Shown: positions 17,532 to 27,423, numbered from the stretch's first letter. The stretch: 64,000 nt of DNA from Bradyrhizobium sp. B124 (GCF_038967635.1 NZ_CP152413.1:7630001-7694000), one strand, 5' to 3'. Numbers and translations: made by a program. The notes: generated by a model from the sequence alone, not told the origin.

Positions 17532-20500
17532 TGCAATCCTCCCCCGCGGAGCGCGTGTTCTACAGCGTTCTTGAGCCGCAGGCGTTCGGCGTCTCCGGCA
17601 TGCGCCCAAGCATACGACGAAACTCTGTGGACGTAAGGGACGGCTCTTTCCAACGCCTTCGGGCGCCAGATCTCGCGAGCGCGCGCTCTTTCCAGCAATC
17701 GATGTCGTGGCGCGTCGCATTCCACGCCGATAGCGTAGAGGCCGGTCCGGGGATCGGTCACGGCGAAATCGAGGCTGAATGCGCCGCCATCGCGAGCCCG
17801 ACTGGGCTTGTAGCCATTGGTCTCCAGGAAGGCTGCGACGGACTTGGTGAAGCCGTCCTCCTCATGATTTGCAGTTTCGTTGTGGGGACGCTGTTCGGTG
17901 ACCATCCGGTCCAACAGGGTCTTTCCGGAGCCTGCGAGGCCATCGGATACCGTCCTGGCATATTCAAGGTAGCCTTGCAGATAGTCGCGCGGCACCCGGG
18001 GACCGCTCCGTCTCGTCAGCAGGTCCGATATCTCCGATATCGGCATGGATGTGGCGATGACCACCTTCTCTCTCGCGCGTGTCACCGCGACGTTCAGGCG
18101 GCGCTCGCCCCCGGCGTGCCCCAGGGCGCCGAAGCTCTTGCGGAAGACGCCGTGCTCGTTGCGGCCGAAGGTCGTCGAGAAAACGATGATGTCACGCTCA
18201 TCGCCTTGCACGTTCTCCACGTTCTTGACGAAAAAGCCCATGTCCTCGCCATGCTCGATACGTTCGCGCTCGCGCATCAATGCCTCGCGGAATACTGCGT
18301 CGTTTTCGGCGCGGTCTTCCAAAGCATCTTCGATGGCGTCGGCCTGCTTGCGATTGAACGTGACGACACCGACCGACGGCGGCGATGAATCCTCCCAAAG
18401 CCCGGATAGGTATTCAACGACATCGCTGGCTTCCTTTTGGTTCGTCTGGCCCTTGTACGTGCCGTCTGAGCGCACCACTTCGATGGGCTTGAGCCGGCGG
18501 ATTGTCTCTTCGGGATGACGAACGGGGACGCTAAGAGTGTTGGCGTAGAACGATGCGTTCGAGAACGAAATCAGTTCCCGATACTTCGAACGATAGTGCA
18601 CCTGCAGAGTACGGGTACGAAGTACGGAGCGGGCGAGCTGGAGGAGGTCGGGACAGTCCTTGATCTCTCTCCGATTCCACGTCTCGGCAAAGGCCTCGCG
18701 TTCCTCCTCACTCGCTCCTTCTTCTGGTTCTTCACCGTCGAATATCGCCGCTTCATCGTTCTCGACCTTGCTTGCGAAGAAGGAGGTGGGCGGCATCTGC
18801 TTTTCGTCGCCGCTAACGACGACGAGAGAGCTTCGGAACAGCGAGGGCAAGGCGTATTCAACCGGCATCTGCGAGGCCTCGTCGAAGATGACGATATCGA
18901 AGAGGCCGGCGCGAGGTTGCAGCACACGGCTGGCGACGTCTGGTGTCATGAGCCAGACCGGGCGGAGCGCGAACAGACCGAGCGGAGCTGCGCGATCGAT
19001 GAATTCGCGCAATCTTAGCGCTCTCGGGCCACGCAGCTTCGTGATCGCGTCCCACTCGGTCGTCGGGCGCACTTTTGCAGCGTCAATACCTTGGACGAGA
19101 AGATCCCTGTTGTACTGCCGGATCTGCGCGTCGGCTTCCGCGAGCGATTTGACCTTCGCCTCCAGCTCGTCGCCATCGAACAATACGTCAGGATTCGCGC
19201 CCTCCATACCGGCCTTCCATGAAAGACGGGCCTCGCGCCCTATGGAGGCGCGAATACAGGGATCGAGGTCTTCAGAAGCCAATTTCGACAGCTCGGACTC
19301 CCTGGACCTGAGAGTTGCGAAGATGGCTCGCTCCTTGGCCCCCAGGCGGGAAGATCGAAGCCGAAATTCCTGGTAGTTGCTCAGCATCGGCAGAGCCTGC
19401 ACGATCTCGGCGACGGCGCTGGCGTTGGAACGCCCATTCTCGATCGCCGAGCGTCTTGATCCGAGCCACAGCTCGTCGAAGTAGGTCCTGAGCTGGTCCA
19501 AGGCGGCGCGGCTCTCGTCTCGCGTGTCATGCCTTCTGAGCGCCAGATCCGCCCGCTCAAAGAACAAGCCGAGTTCTTCGCTGGTTCCGGCCGAGAGCGC
19601 TCTATCGAGCTCGGGCCGGGTCGGGCACCGATCGATAAGCGAATTGTGGCCGCCTAGACCATTGAGGAACGAACCAAGCCTCTCGGCGAAATCGGCGAGC
19701 TTGCCGGGCGACAGATCCAGATTGGGGGCCCGGCCGAAGAGGATCATGAAATATTGCTCGAGTTCGCGCCTTGGCTGGCGCATGGCCAATTCGAGCTCGA
19801 CCGCATAATACAACGCGCTGATGGCGCTGGCGTCTTGTGGGAGCTGCAACGACGCAAGGAGCTCGCGTACACGACGCGTTCGGAGCCAATGTAGCGGGTT
19901 GATCCATTGCAGGACACTTGCCGGCAAGCGAACCTGGCCCGCGAGCTCCCCGGCGGAGCAGAGCTCGTCCTCGTTGAAGGCGATGAGCCTCGAGCAAAAG
20001 TTCGGCTTGTAGGATGGGCCGTCAAGCGATGAAAGGATTTCCTTGATCTGTAAAAGGCTACCGAGAATGCGTGCCGCTTCCGATGCCCCACCCTCGACGT
20101 TTCGAAACAGCGGCCGCAATCGAGCGAGATTTGCGCACACCGAATCGCTGATCGAGCGGAGCTCGTCTGTTTCGGCGAGCCACGACTGGAATTCCGCCGC
20201 ATCTGATATTTTCAGACAGTTCGATGTTTCGGCATCGGTCTCCTCCCGCCGGGTATCAGCGTGCAAGAATGCCTGCAGATGCGAGGCGATGGCCGTCGCG
20301 GTTCCTCGATCGGGATTGAATGGCTTCAGGGCGGATAGGGGATTGTCTTCGAATTTCGACGACAGCCAGAATTTAGCGAGCGGGCCGCAGTTCTCCTCGA
20401 TCGTCGCCAGGTCCGCGGGATGTAGATCTGACAGCAAAGGGCGCAGTTCAGGAGCGTCGACGGGTTTTGGGCTGCCTTCTTCGATCTCGAGCAGTTCGCC

Positions 20501-23500
20501 GAGCAGCGTTCGATAGGACAACCCGGTCCGATCGTCCACCGAATGAAGCGCAATCTGGCGGCGGTCCAGCTCCGTCTCGAGCGTCTCGATGCGCGCCGCC
20601 AGGCGCTCGCGCTCTCGCTTCCAGGCCGGAGACCTTCCCGGGGACAAGCTGTGCAAGGCCTGCACCTGCGAACGGATCGCGCCGACGATCGGCTCGCGGT
20701 CGCGATTGGCGTCGGTGATCATGACGAAGCGATCCGTCAGGTGTTCCTTGTCCAGGCGCTTGCGCACCACCTCGAGAGCGGCTTGCTTCTGGCAGATCAC
20801 GAGGAGCGATTTTCCCGTGCCAATCGCGTCCGCGACCATGTTGACGATGGTCTGGCTCTTGCCAGTTCCGGGAGGTCCTTCGATGACCAGCCCCGGGGCT
20901 TGGCGCGCTTCGAGGACGGCGGCCTCCTGCGAAGGGTCGCTGTCGGCGGTGAAATACCGGTCGGCCTCTTTCACCAGGGGCGATGCAGAAGGCGCCGCCT
21001 GCTGTTCGCTCAAGCGCAGGGCGGCCTCGAGTGCGGTGGCGGTCGGCGGTAAGCCGCGAAGCGTCTCGAGATCCTTCATGACGGCCTGGCCCATGAACGC
21101 CAGATGGAAGAGCACGGCGGCTGGCACCAGCTGACGTTCTTGGGCGCCGACGTTGACGTCCTTTCCGGGAAGGGCCGTCAATTCGTTGCCGGCCGGCGTG
21201 GCCAATCGGCTGAAGGCATCCATTACCGCCTGGACGGACAGGCTTGCATGGGTAAGGAGCTCGTTGGCAGCTTCTTGCCAACGCCTCGCCTCGGGGATGC
21301 CGACCATTCCTTCGAGAGCCGGATTGACGAGAACGTGCTCGATGTCGGTATCGGGATTTCTCTCGCGTCCATAGCCTAAAGTGACATGACCGCGGTTTCC
21401 GACCTCGGGATTGACGCGCACCGGCCACAGCAGCACCGGCGCGATCCGCGGTCTCGCGTTCGGCCGGTGATCGCGCATGATCAGGAACGGAAATCCCATA
21501 AACAGGCCATCGATGCCGGTATCGCGCTTGTAGAGCAGCGCGTGGGAGTGCAACGATCGCAACCTTCGCTCAAGGCCGTCATCATCGGCGAACGCGGCCG
21601 GATCGAGATTCACAGTCCGGTTCGTGCGACCAAGCAGTTGATCGAGAATATCAGTCGCCGGCACTCTGGACGTATCGAGCTCGGTGAGGTCGATCCTGGC
21701 CGATTTGCCGATCAGCATCCGCGTCAGCGGGCCGCGCAAGACGCCGCCCGAAATCCGCTTGGCGAAGAAGTCGAGGATCGTCGACACATAGCCCTGCTTT
21801 GGAAGTGGTCTCCAGGTGTCTTCGTCCACACAGAGAAGGGCGAGCGCGCGCCCAAGCGGCATCCGTCTATCCAGGCGAAACTGATCCGCCCACTCGTCAA
21901 CTTGCTTGATGCCGCATCTGGCAAAGTTTTGAATGCGCTCGTCGATCGCCTGATAGATCTCGCGACGCGGCCGGCAAAGGAGTTCTGTCGCCTTCTCGGC
22001 CGAAAAGCTGCCGAGCCCCGCCGTGGACGCTTCCTTTTCTGCTTCTTCGATGACCTCCGAAGCAGAACGGAACTGGTTCGACGTCGCGCTGAGCAGGATA
22101 AGAAGATCTTCTTCGGCCGAGATGCGGCGCTCGGTGAGCGTGGCGACGCCGGCATGGTCGGTATCGGGGAAAAGCTTTCGCCGCTCTTCCCAAAGCGCCG
22201 CCAGGCGGGCCATAGAGGTCGACAGAAGGTGGACGCGCAGAGCGTCCTCGTCGACCGCGATTTCGAGTTGGGCCAGTCGCTTTCGAACCGTGTCCGAGCG
22301 GACCTTCAGACGCCAAAGCCAATCGTCCGGATCAATCTTCCGGAGCAGGTCGGGTGCCGGGCCGGTGATCAGACCGTAACCATCGCTCGGGTGGTCGAGT
22401 AGCCAACCCGGCGTGACGATGTTGCCCCTGACGATCAGGGGCATCGAAGGATTGAGCGTCTTCAAGGAGATGGAGAGCTTCAAATCCTCCTGAAGATCTT
22501 CGGTCCGCAGGATTTGCCGAAGAGTGGCCGCGACCGCCGCTTCGGAAGCCCAACTTGCAACGGCGCCCCTGAGGATGAGGGCCTTGGCCTGGTCCCAGTT
22601 CCCAGCTTCAGCCGCCGCCAATGCGAACATGTTCGCGGATCGGTATTGCTTTCCACCGAGCGAAATCGAGGTCCGCCCCTGTGTGTCGCCGGCTGGCTCG
22701 GCTGCTGGAGCCGATACACTCTCTCCGCGCAGCCACGCCTGAACGTCCTTCCACTGCCAGCGCTGACGCCGGTCACGCGCCAGCAGGCCGCGCAGCAAGG
22801 TGTTGATCCGGCCATCCAGATGTTCGGGGAGGTGTATGCCATTGGTGAGAATGTGGATCAGAAAGGCCTGCTCATTGGTGCCTTGGAAGCAGGCGCCTTG
22901 GGTGATCTTCTCCAGCAGGATCATCCCCATGCTCCACCAGTCGGAAGCCGGGGCGACGCCGCCGGCTATCGCCTCGGGCGCCATATAGCGGGTGGTTTCC
23001 AGCGGAGACACGATATCGAGGTCGAATTCGGACAGCCGCGCCGATCCGAAGCCCCCGATGACAAGGTCAAGTGGCTCTCTTGATCGCACGAAGATGACCG
23101 AAGGGCGCAGATCGCGGTGTCGCAATCCGGCTTCGGTGAGCGCGTGAACGGCCTGGGCGAGCTCGCCGACCAAGTTAGCTATCGCCGCCGGATCGGCAGG
23201 ATCGAGGGCAAAATCCGCCAGAGTGCCGCCCTTAAATTCCTCCGCGACCTCATAGGCGCGGTCTTGCCAGCGGCCGGTTGCGAAGAATTCCGGGACGTGA
23301 TCTCGAGGGAGCTTTAGGAGCAAATCGTAGATCGCTTGATCCGGCTCCGAGCCAACAGCGTAAAGCGTGAGTATTCCACGTTGTCCGTCGGAAGCGCGCA
23401 TGGCGGCGAAGCGCTCGCGGACCGCGCTGGAGGAGGCGATCCGTTTCCGCAGATGCCAACCGTCCACGATCGTTTCGGTCTCTGGCGGAGGCTCCGGCTC

Positions 23501-23782
23501 CGGCGTTGGTTCGGCCGGTGAGGGCGGCTCATCGCGTTCGATGGTCGGCTCGCCGCAGATACCGCAGATCAGGTCGCCGGGAGAGCCCTGATGACCGTTT
23601 CGGCAAGTCGGGACGCTCGAAGGAGCATTGACATGTGGATTCGGCTTCGGTCTCGCCGCGCCGGGCGCCGTTATATCGACCGTCGACAGGTCCCAGCCGC
23701 AGGTTTGGCCATTCCAGGCGCCTTCGCAAAAGATCTCGGTGACGGGCCGTTCGGTATTGCAGTTCGGGCAAAGTCTGATCAT
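17528..23782 (-). CDS. Zinc ribbon - pseudokinase - DUF4011-like - SF1 helicase - MTES_1575-type endonuclease fusion
   Basis: A 2084-residue multidomain protein. Two Cys clusters (C5, C8, C19, C28; C60, C73, C76) suggest zinc ribbons. Residues about 105-350 are a Ser/Thr kinase fold with HRD (222-224), APE (268-270) and DWWSMG, but DFG is GFG (244-246) and the catalytic Asn and Lys are not apparent. A DUF4011-like part (GFPFLIMR, APVLLWPVRV) precedes the SF1 helicase: Walker A GPPGTGKS 969-976, DEAS 1634-1637, then QGDERDIIVFS and VAVTRAREK. The C-terminus (GVECDAPRHRLLERARAR) resembles the MTES_1575/Vsr-like nuclease fold. Kinase-plus-COG1112-helicase architecture recalls Mokosh phage defence, but with a different nuclease. 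A nucleic-acid-targeting conflict effector is the best guess. Confidence 0.85.
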   Translation of the reverse strand: MIRLCPNCNTERPVTEIFCEGAWNGQTCGWDLSTVDITAPGAARPKPNPHVNAPSSVPTCRNGHQGSPGDLICGICGEPTIERDEPPSPAEPTPEPEPPPETETIVDGWHLRKRIASSSAVRERFAAMRASDGQRGILTLYAVGSEPDQAIYDLLLKLPRDHVPEFFATGRWQDRAYEVAEEFKGGTLADFALDPADPAAIANLVGELAQAVHALTEAGLRHRDLRPSVIFVRSREPLDLVIGGFGSARLSEFDLDIVSPLETTRYMAPEAIAGGVAPASDWWSMGMILLEKITQGACFQGTNEQAFLIHILTNGIHLPEHLDGRINTLLRGLLARDRRQRWQWKDVQAWLRGESVSAPAAEPAGDTQGRTSISLGGKQYRSANMFALAAAEAGNWDQAKALILRGAVASWASEAAVAATLRQILRTEDLQEDLKLSISLKTLNPSMPLIVRGNIVTPGWLLDHPSDGYGLITGPAPDLLRKIDPDDWLWRLKVRSDTVRKRLAQLEIAVDEDALRVHLLSTSMARLAALWEERRKLFPDTDHAGVATLTERRISAEEDLLILLSATSNQFRSASEVIEEAEKEASTAGLGSFSAEKATELLCRPRREIYQAIDERIQNFARCGIKQVDEWADQFRLDRRMPLGRALALLCVDEDTWRPLPKQGYVSTILDFFAKRISGGVLRGPLTRMLIGKSARIDLTELDTSRVPATDILDQLLGRTNRTVNLDPAAFADDDGLERRLRSLHSHALLYKRDTGIDGLFMGFPFLIMRDHRPNARPRIAPVLLWPVRVNPEVGNRGHVTLGYGRERNPDTDIEHVLVNPALEGMVGIPEARRWQEAANELLTHASLSVQAVMDAFSRLATPAGNELTALPGKDVNVGAQERQLVPAAVLFHLAFMGQAVMKDLETLRGLPPTATALEAALRLSEQQAAPSASPLVKEADRYFTADSDPSQEAAVLEARQAPGLVIEGPPGTGKSQTIVNMVADAIGTGKSLLVICQKQAALEVVRKRLDKEHLTDRFVMITDANRDREPIVGAIRSQVQALHSLSPGRSPAWKRERERLAARIETLETELDRRQIALHSVDDRTGLSYRTLLGELLEIEEGSPKPVDAPELRPLLSDLHPADLATIEENCGPLAKFWLSSKFEDNPLSALKPFNPDRGTATAIASHLQAFLHADTRREETDAETSNCLKISDAAEFQSWLAETDELRSISDSVCANLARLRPLFRNVEGGASEAARILGSLLQIKEILSSLDGPSYKPNFCSRLIAFNEDELCSAGELAGQVRLPASVLQWINPLHWLRTRRVRELLASLQLPQDASAISALYYAVELELAMRQPRRELEQYFMILFGRAPNLDLSPGKLADFAERLGSFLNGLGGHNSLIDRCPTRPELDRALSAGTSEELGLFFERADLALRRHDTRDESRAALDQLRTYFDELWLGSRRSAIENGRSNASAVAEIVQALPMLSNYQEFRLRSSRLGAKERAIFATLRSRESELSKLASEDLDPCIRASIGREARLSWKAGMEGANPDVLFDGDELEAKVKSLAEADAQIRQYNRDLLVQGIDAAKVRPTTEWDAITKLRGPRALRLREFIDRAAPLGLFALRPVWLMTPDVASRVLQPRAGLFDIVIFDEASQMPVEYALPSLFRSSLVVVSGDEKQMPPTSFFASKVENDEAAIFDGEEPEEGASEEEREAFAETWNRREIKDCPDLLQLARSVLRTRTLQVHYRSKYRELISFSNASFYANTLSVPVRHPEETIRRLKPIEVVRSDGTYKGQTNQKEASDVVEYLSGLWEDSSPPSVGVVTFNRKQADAIEDALEDRAENDAVFREALMRERERIEHGEDMGFFVKNVENVQGDERDIIVFSTTFGRNEHGVFRKSFGALGHAGGERRLNVAVTRAREKVVIATSMPISEISDLLTRRSGPRVPRDYLQGYLEYARTVSDGLAGSGKTLLDRMVTEQRPHNETANHEEDGFTKSVAAFLETNGYKPSRARDGGAFSLDFAVTDPRTGLYAIGVECDAPRHRLLERARAREIWRPKALERAVPYVHRVSSYAWAHAGDAERLRLKNAVEHALRGGGLQ

Positions 23783-23793
23783 CAGTCAAATTC

Positions 23794-24447
23794 TTAAAGA
23801 GATGGGAAACGGGTGTCTTCCGAAGTTCCAAGCGTCGATCCGCCGCCTTCGAGAATATGTCGCAGCCGTCTGAAGTCGCCGCGCGCGGGAATGCCGGCAA
23901 GCCAGACGTCTCCGTTGTCGTCGAACATGACGTCGAAGCTGCGGTCTCTTTCGTCCATCCGCCGCTCGAAGCTCGCGAACCGAGCGCGGCCCAAAGGCGT
24001 CATGAGGTGCAGTTCCTGGTTGTCGCTGCCACGAAGCGCGAGGGTTTGCGTCTCATCGATATCGAACGGCCCGCAGACGATCGCGTCGATTACAGATGGC
24101 GAAGTCGCGAGCGCTTCGCAGATGGCGGTCCATGGGTAGCCGGTAAACACGAGGATGTCCGCATCCGTTCGAGCTCGAAGCCGTACCAAAAGATCGAACA
24201 AGGCCTCGCGCTGGTCGAAAGGCTCTCCACCCGAAATCGTGATGCCGTCCGCCGTCGAAAGCCAAGGCGCAACCGTCTGGACGACTTCGTCTACGGCGGT
24301 CGTTCCGCGTCCCTGCACCCATGTATCCATGGAGATGCATCCTGGACAACGGATCGAACAGCCTTGAAACCAGATTCCGATCCTCCGGCCGGGTCCCAAG
24401 GTGGTGATCGGGAAATGGATGCGCGATAGATTGACCATCGTGCTCAT
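23794..24447 (-). CDS. NrdG-like radical SAM protein of the defence-like operon
   Basis: A 217-residue radical SAM protein with the [4Fe-4S] motif CX3CX2C at residues 30, 34 and 37 (FQGCSIRCPGC), followed by the SAM-binding GISGGEPFDQ type segment. This is the layout of small activating enzymes such as anaerobic ribonucleotide reductase activase. No glycyl-radical partner gene is adjacent. It overlaps the AAA+ gene by four bases (ATGA) and lies eleven bases before the helicase gene, so it is firmly part of this operon. It differs from prokaryotic viperins, which are longer. A modification role on a partner protein or nucleotide is possible, but not shown. Confidence 0.88.
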   Translation of the reverse strand: MSTMVNLSRIHFPITTLGPGRRIGIWFQGCSIRCPGCISMDTWVQGRGTTAVDEVVQTVAPWLSTADGITISGGEPFDQREALFDLLVRLRARTDADILVFTGYPWTAICEALATSPSVIDAIVCGPFDIDETQTLALRGSDNQELHLMTPLGRARFASFERRMDERDRSFDVMFDDNGDVWLAGIPARGDFRRLRHILEGGGSTLGTSEDTRFPSL

Positions 24448-26273
24448 GAAGGCTGCTCGCTCACGAGATCGATCGTGGTCGATGGCCCGGGTCGAACCTC
24501 TTCGATCCGGTATCTGCGTCCGGCTTGCGCTCCGCGATCGAACAGATCCCGTGATAGCGGGTTGATGAGGTGAGATTCGACCTGGTTGCGGATGCCTCGG
24601 CCGCCGTTGGAAAGATCATTTAGGCACAGGCCGCGAAGCACCTCGCGCGCAGCCGCGGTCAAACTCACGTCATAGCCCAGCGAGTTGACCTCCCTGAGCA
24701 GATTGTCGACCATTGAATCGAATATCTCGTTTGCGACCTCGGGGCGGATGAAGTCGAAAACGATCACGTTCTCTCCGATGCGGTTCAATATCTCGGGCCG
24801 GTTGAGGACTTGCTTGAAGTGCCTTTCGATCTCGCTTCGGACCTTGCTGCGTACGGCATCAAAAGTCTCTTCGGGCGTGACGTTGGCAATTCTCTCGCCG
24901 GACGGCCCCGGTACGTAGATGCCTAAATTCGACGTGAAGACAATGAAGGCTTCGGAGAAATAGACACGATCGCCTCGTCCGGAGGTGAGGACGCCGTCGT
25001 CGAGAACCTGCAGGAATTTGTCAAGAATCCTCGGATGAGCCTTCTCGATCTCATCGAACAGGACGACGCTGAACGGTTTCTCACGAATAGCGTTCGTCAG
25101 CTCGCCTCCGACGTCGTATCCGATATAGCCTGGAGGTGCGCCGATCAGCCGCTGATCGGAATGCTCCGCGCTGAACTCGGACATGTCGAAGCGGATATAG
25201 GCAGATTCATCGCCGAACAGCAGGCTCGTGATCGTTTTCGCAAGTTCCGTCTTGCCAACGCCGGTTGGGCCAGCCAGGAAAACCACGCCTCTTGGTCGGC
25301 CGCCCCGCGGCGATTGTCCGATCCCGGTCACCGCCCGCTTGACGATATCAAGCATATGCGTGACGGCGTGAGACTGTCCCTTGACGCGTCGTTTGACGAA
25401 TTCTTCACCGGAGCTGATCTTGTCGCGGCTGATCTTGCGCCAGGGATCCTCGGTCACGCCGACTTTGAAGCGCCGGACGGCGTCGCCAATCCGATCGAAC
25501 TGGACGCCTTCGCTGCGGGCAAGCTGCGCGACCGCGCTCACGTCCAGCAACAGAAGGCCTTCCGTCTCGTCCACGAACGCTTGCGTACACTTACCCAATG
25601 CCGATTGTTCCGCGTTCTGGGCACCCGGCAGACCCCGGACGAGGGAGCGGATCATGGTTCTTCTGGCAAGATGATCCGGTCGTCCGATCGGGATGTGTCT
25701 GACTTTCGGGTTTCCGATCAGGAACCAATCGGGCAGATCACCCTCCTTGTCGACGATCCAAACCACCGTATTGAAGAAGGGCAGCCGCTTGTCGCCCGCC
25801 GGACGGGCACGCGCCGCATGCGAGAGGATCAGCGCACGGGAGAAAAGCTGGTGCTCGGCAGGTGACAATGCCTCGTTTCGCGCGACCAGTCTGGAGGCGA
25901 AGTCGACGATGAGGACGGAGGGCTGCCCATCAGTTGCGACGTGACGTTCAAGCGTCGTCGACAGGAGGTCGATGCCGCCTGCCGCCGTGCCGCCCGTCGC
26001 TATCAGACCCAATCGCGTGAGGTAGCTTCCGTCCGCCGGCTCGATCTCCCGAAATCCATTCAGAAGATCGAACCATGCGATCTGCGCATAACCAGCTGCC
26101 TTTAAAACGTCCGGCAGGACCCTGGATAGCGGCGCTGCGGTCACCTCGCCTGGAACGACCTCATGCATCTGGAGGTCGCGGGTGTTGCCCGAGAGCACGA
26201 ATTGGCTACGCAAAGGCAGAAAGCGCAGCAAATCGCGGAGCCATCTGGCTCTTTCCACCGAACTATCGTGCAC
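24444..26273 (-). CDS. Clp-type AAA+ ATPase of the defence-like operon
   Basis: A 609-residue protein. The C-terminal half is a ClpA/B D2-like AAA+ module: Walker A GPTGVGKT (335-342), pore loop GYIGYDVGG (about 382-390), Walker B VVLFDEIEKAH (403-413), sensor FTSN, then the Clp D2-small domain. The N-terminal 270 residues look like an AAA-fold domain that lacks a Walker A motif (FVLSGNTRDL at the start, VLIVDFASRL as a Walker-B-like strand). It has no Clp N-domain or obvious protease-binding loop. It is the first gene of the four-gene operon and likely supplies energy for protein remodelling or sensing. Confidence 0.88.
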   Translation of the reverse strand: MHDSSVERARWLRDLLRFLPLRSQFVLSGNTRDLQMHEVVPGEVTAAPLSRVLPDVLKAAGYAQIAWFDLLNGFREIEPADGSYLTRLGLIATGGTAAGGIDLLSTTLERHVATDGQPSVLIVDFASRLVARNEALSPAEHQLFSRALILSHAARARPAGDKRLPFFNTVVWIVDKEGDLPDWFLIGNPKVRHIPIGRPDHLARRTMIRSLVRGLPGAQNAEQSALGKCTQAFVDETEGLLLLDVSAVAQLARSEGVQFDRIGDAVRRFKVGVTEDPWRKISRDKISSGEEFVKRRVKGQSHAVTHMLDIVKRAVTGIGQSPRGGRPRGVVFLAGPTGVGKTELAKTITSLLFGDESAYIRFDMSEFSAEHSDQRLIGAPPGYIGYDVGGELTNAIREKPFSVVLFDEIEKAHPRILDKFLQVLDDGVLTSGRGDRVYFSEAFIVFTSNLGIYVPGPSGERIANVTPEETFDAVRSKVRSEIERHFKQVLNRPEILNRIGENVIVFDFIRPEVANEIFDSMVDNLLREVNSLGYDVSLTAAAREVLRGLCLNDLSNGGRGIRNQVESHLINPLSRDLFDRGAQAGRRYRIEEVRPGPSTTIDLVSEQPS

Positions 26274-26563
26274 CGAGAAGGCCCCCTTCGTACCCGCATC
26301 ACGCGACTATAAGCTATCTCACTCGCCAACTTCGAGAGTATTTCCCAAGAGCTCATAGGGAAATGGGATAAGGCGACGGCAAGAACTGGAAGGGCGATCA
26401 ATCGAGATCAGAAGGCGCATGCAGAACATCGGGGCACTATTCATCCCAGCGATCAGCGCGACCGAACGTTTCAACGTCGTATGGGATGCAATCGCAATCT
26501 CTCGAGACCGCCTTTCGGAGGCGGCGAATTCTGCACGCAATTCGCACCTGTTGAAAAAGAAAA

Positions 26564-27071
26564 CTAGGTCCCGCTCTCCTCAACGTCCACGTCGGCAGGG
26601 ACGAACAGAGGCGCCGCCCATTGTGCTGCGATGGGCTGTTCAACGACGAATTGTGCCCAGCGGTGCGCGTGCGCATCAAGTTCGAGACGGCGGGCCAACT
26701 CACACTGCTGCATCCCAAAACTGCAGATCTCCAGCTGGCGCCTTGGAGAGGCATCCATGCCAATATCAACTCTGACTTTCCGCGCTGCGATTCAGTTCAC
26801 GATTTGTGCGATCCTTGACCCGAGCGGAGACCAGCAATTCGAACTCGGCCGCGTGCAGCGCGCCGACCAGCGCCGTCTGGCCATCGCCTCGGCGTGCTAG
26901 AGTTTGCTTTCCGGACCGTCCATCGGCCGCTGGTTCGAGCGCGGGCGGTGCCAACTTTTCGTCGACAAGGAAACCATAATTCCTCGCCGAAAGACCTGCG
27001 GCGAGAGCAATCTCCCGTGAGGTGAAAACATCGTCACCTCCGCAGATGCGCAGCCCGCTTTCGATAGGCAA
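26564..27071 (-). pseudogene. Possible decayed regulator-like gene
   Basis: Two neighbouring minus-strand frames read as plausible protein. The first (27071 to 26766, TTG start) begins GLRICGGDDVFTSREIALAAGLSARNYGFL, with a helix-turn-helix look. The second, in another frame (26758 to 26564), continues RRLELDAHAHRWAQFVVEQ. One frameshift would join them. I do not recognise the family. It lies between the defence-like operon and transposase debris, where disrupted genes are expected. Confidence 0.3.
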
Positions 27072-27074
27072 AAT

Positions 27075-27400
27075 AATGAGTCACGTAACCCGCGCCGTGC
27101 GCGAGAACCGTGGTCCCAGCGCCGGCGAGAAGCGGGAGAAGGTATCGACGATCGTAAGCACGCGAAGCTTGTGTCCGCTCGCCAACTGGTCATGGACGAA
27201 GTCCATCGACCAGGTCTCATTGGATCGTGTGGCCGGCCTGCGATCATCGCGCAGCTTGGCCTTGACCCGGCGCTTGGGCGTTTTGTTGCGTAATTGCAGA
27301 CCCAACTCGCGAAGATGCGTCGCATCTTGTTCTGGCCATGGCGCCAGCCTTCACGACGAAGCAGGACGTGAGCGCTCCTGCGCACCGTGTGAACTTCGGC
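27075..27400 (-). pseudogene. IS3-family orfB transposase remnant, frameshifted
   Basis: A minus-strand frame with VRRSAHVLLRREGWRHGQNKMRRIF passes, after a frameshift, into GLQLRNKTPKRRVKAKL and ETWSMDFVHDQLASGHKLRV. This is the N-terminal to first-Asp part of an IS3-family (IS407-like) OrfB transposase. The second Asp and Glu of the DDE triad are missing, and the frame ends after FSRFSPALGPRF. It is dead and lies upstream of the defence-like operon. Confidence 0.65.
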
Positions 27401-27423
27401 GACAGCTGCCGTTTTTGCTCTAG

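Noticed and set aside
17532..17720. Longer N-terminus for the coiled-coil protein
   Set aside because: It lies inside the helicase C-terminus; the ATGA overlap start is preferred.
17528..23782. Direct assignment as Mokosh
   Set aside because: There is kinase-like and COG1112 helicase content, but no PLD nuclease, and the partners differ; only a relationship is claimed.
23794..24447. Radical SAM protein as a prokaryotic viperin
   Set aside because: It is too short (217 residues) and has the FQGCxxxCPGC context of NrdG-like activases.
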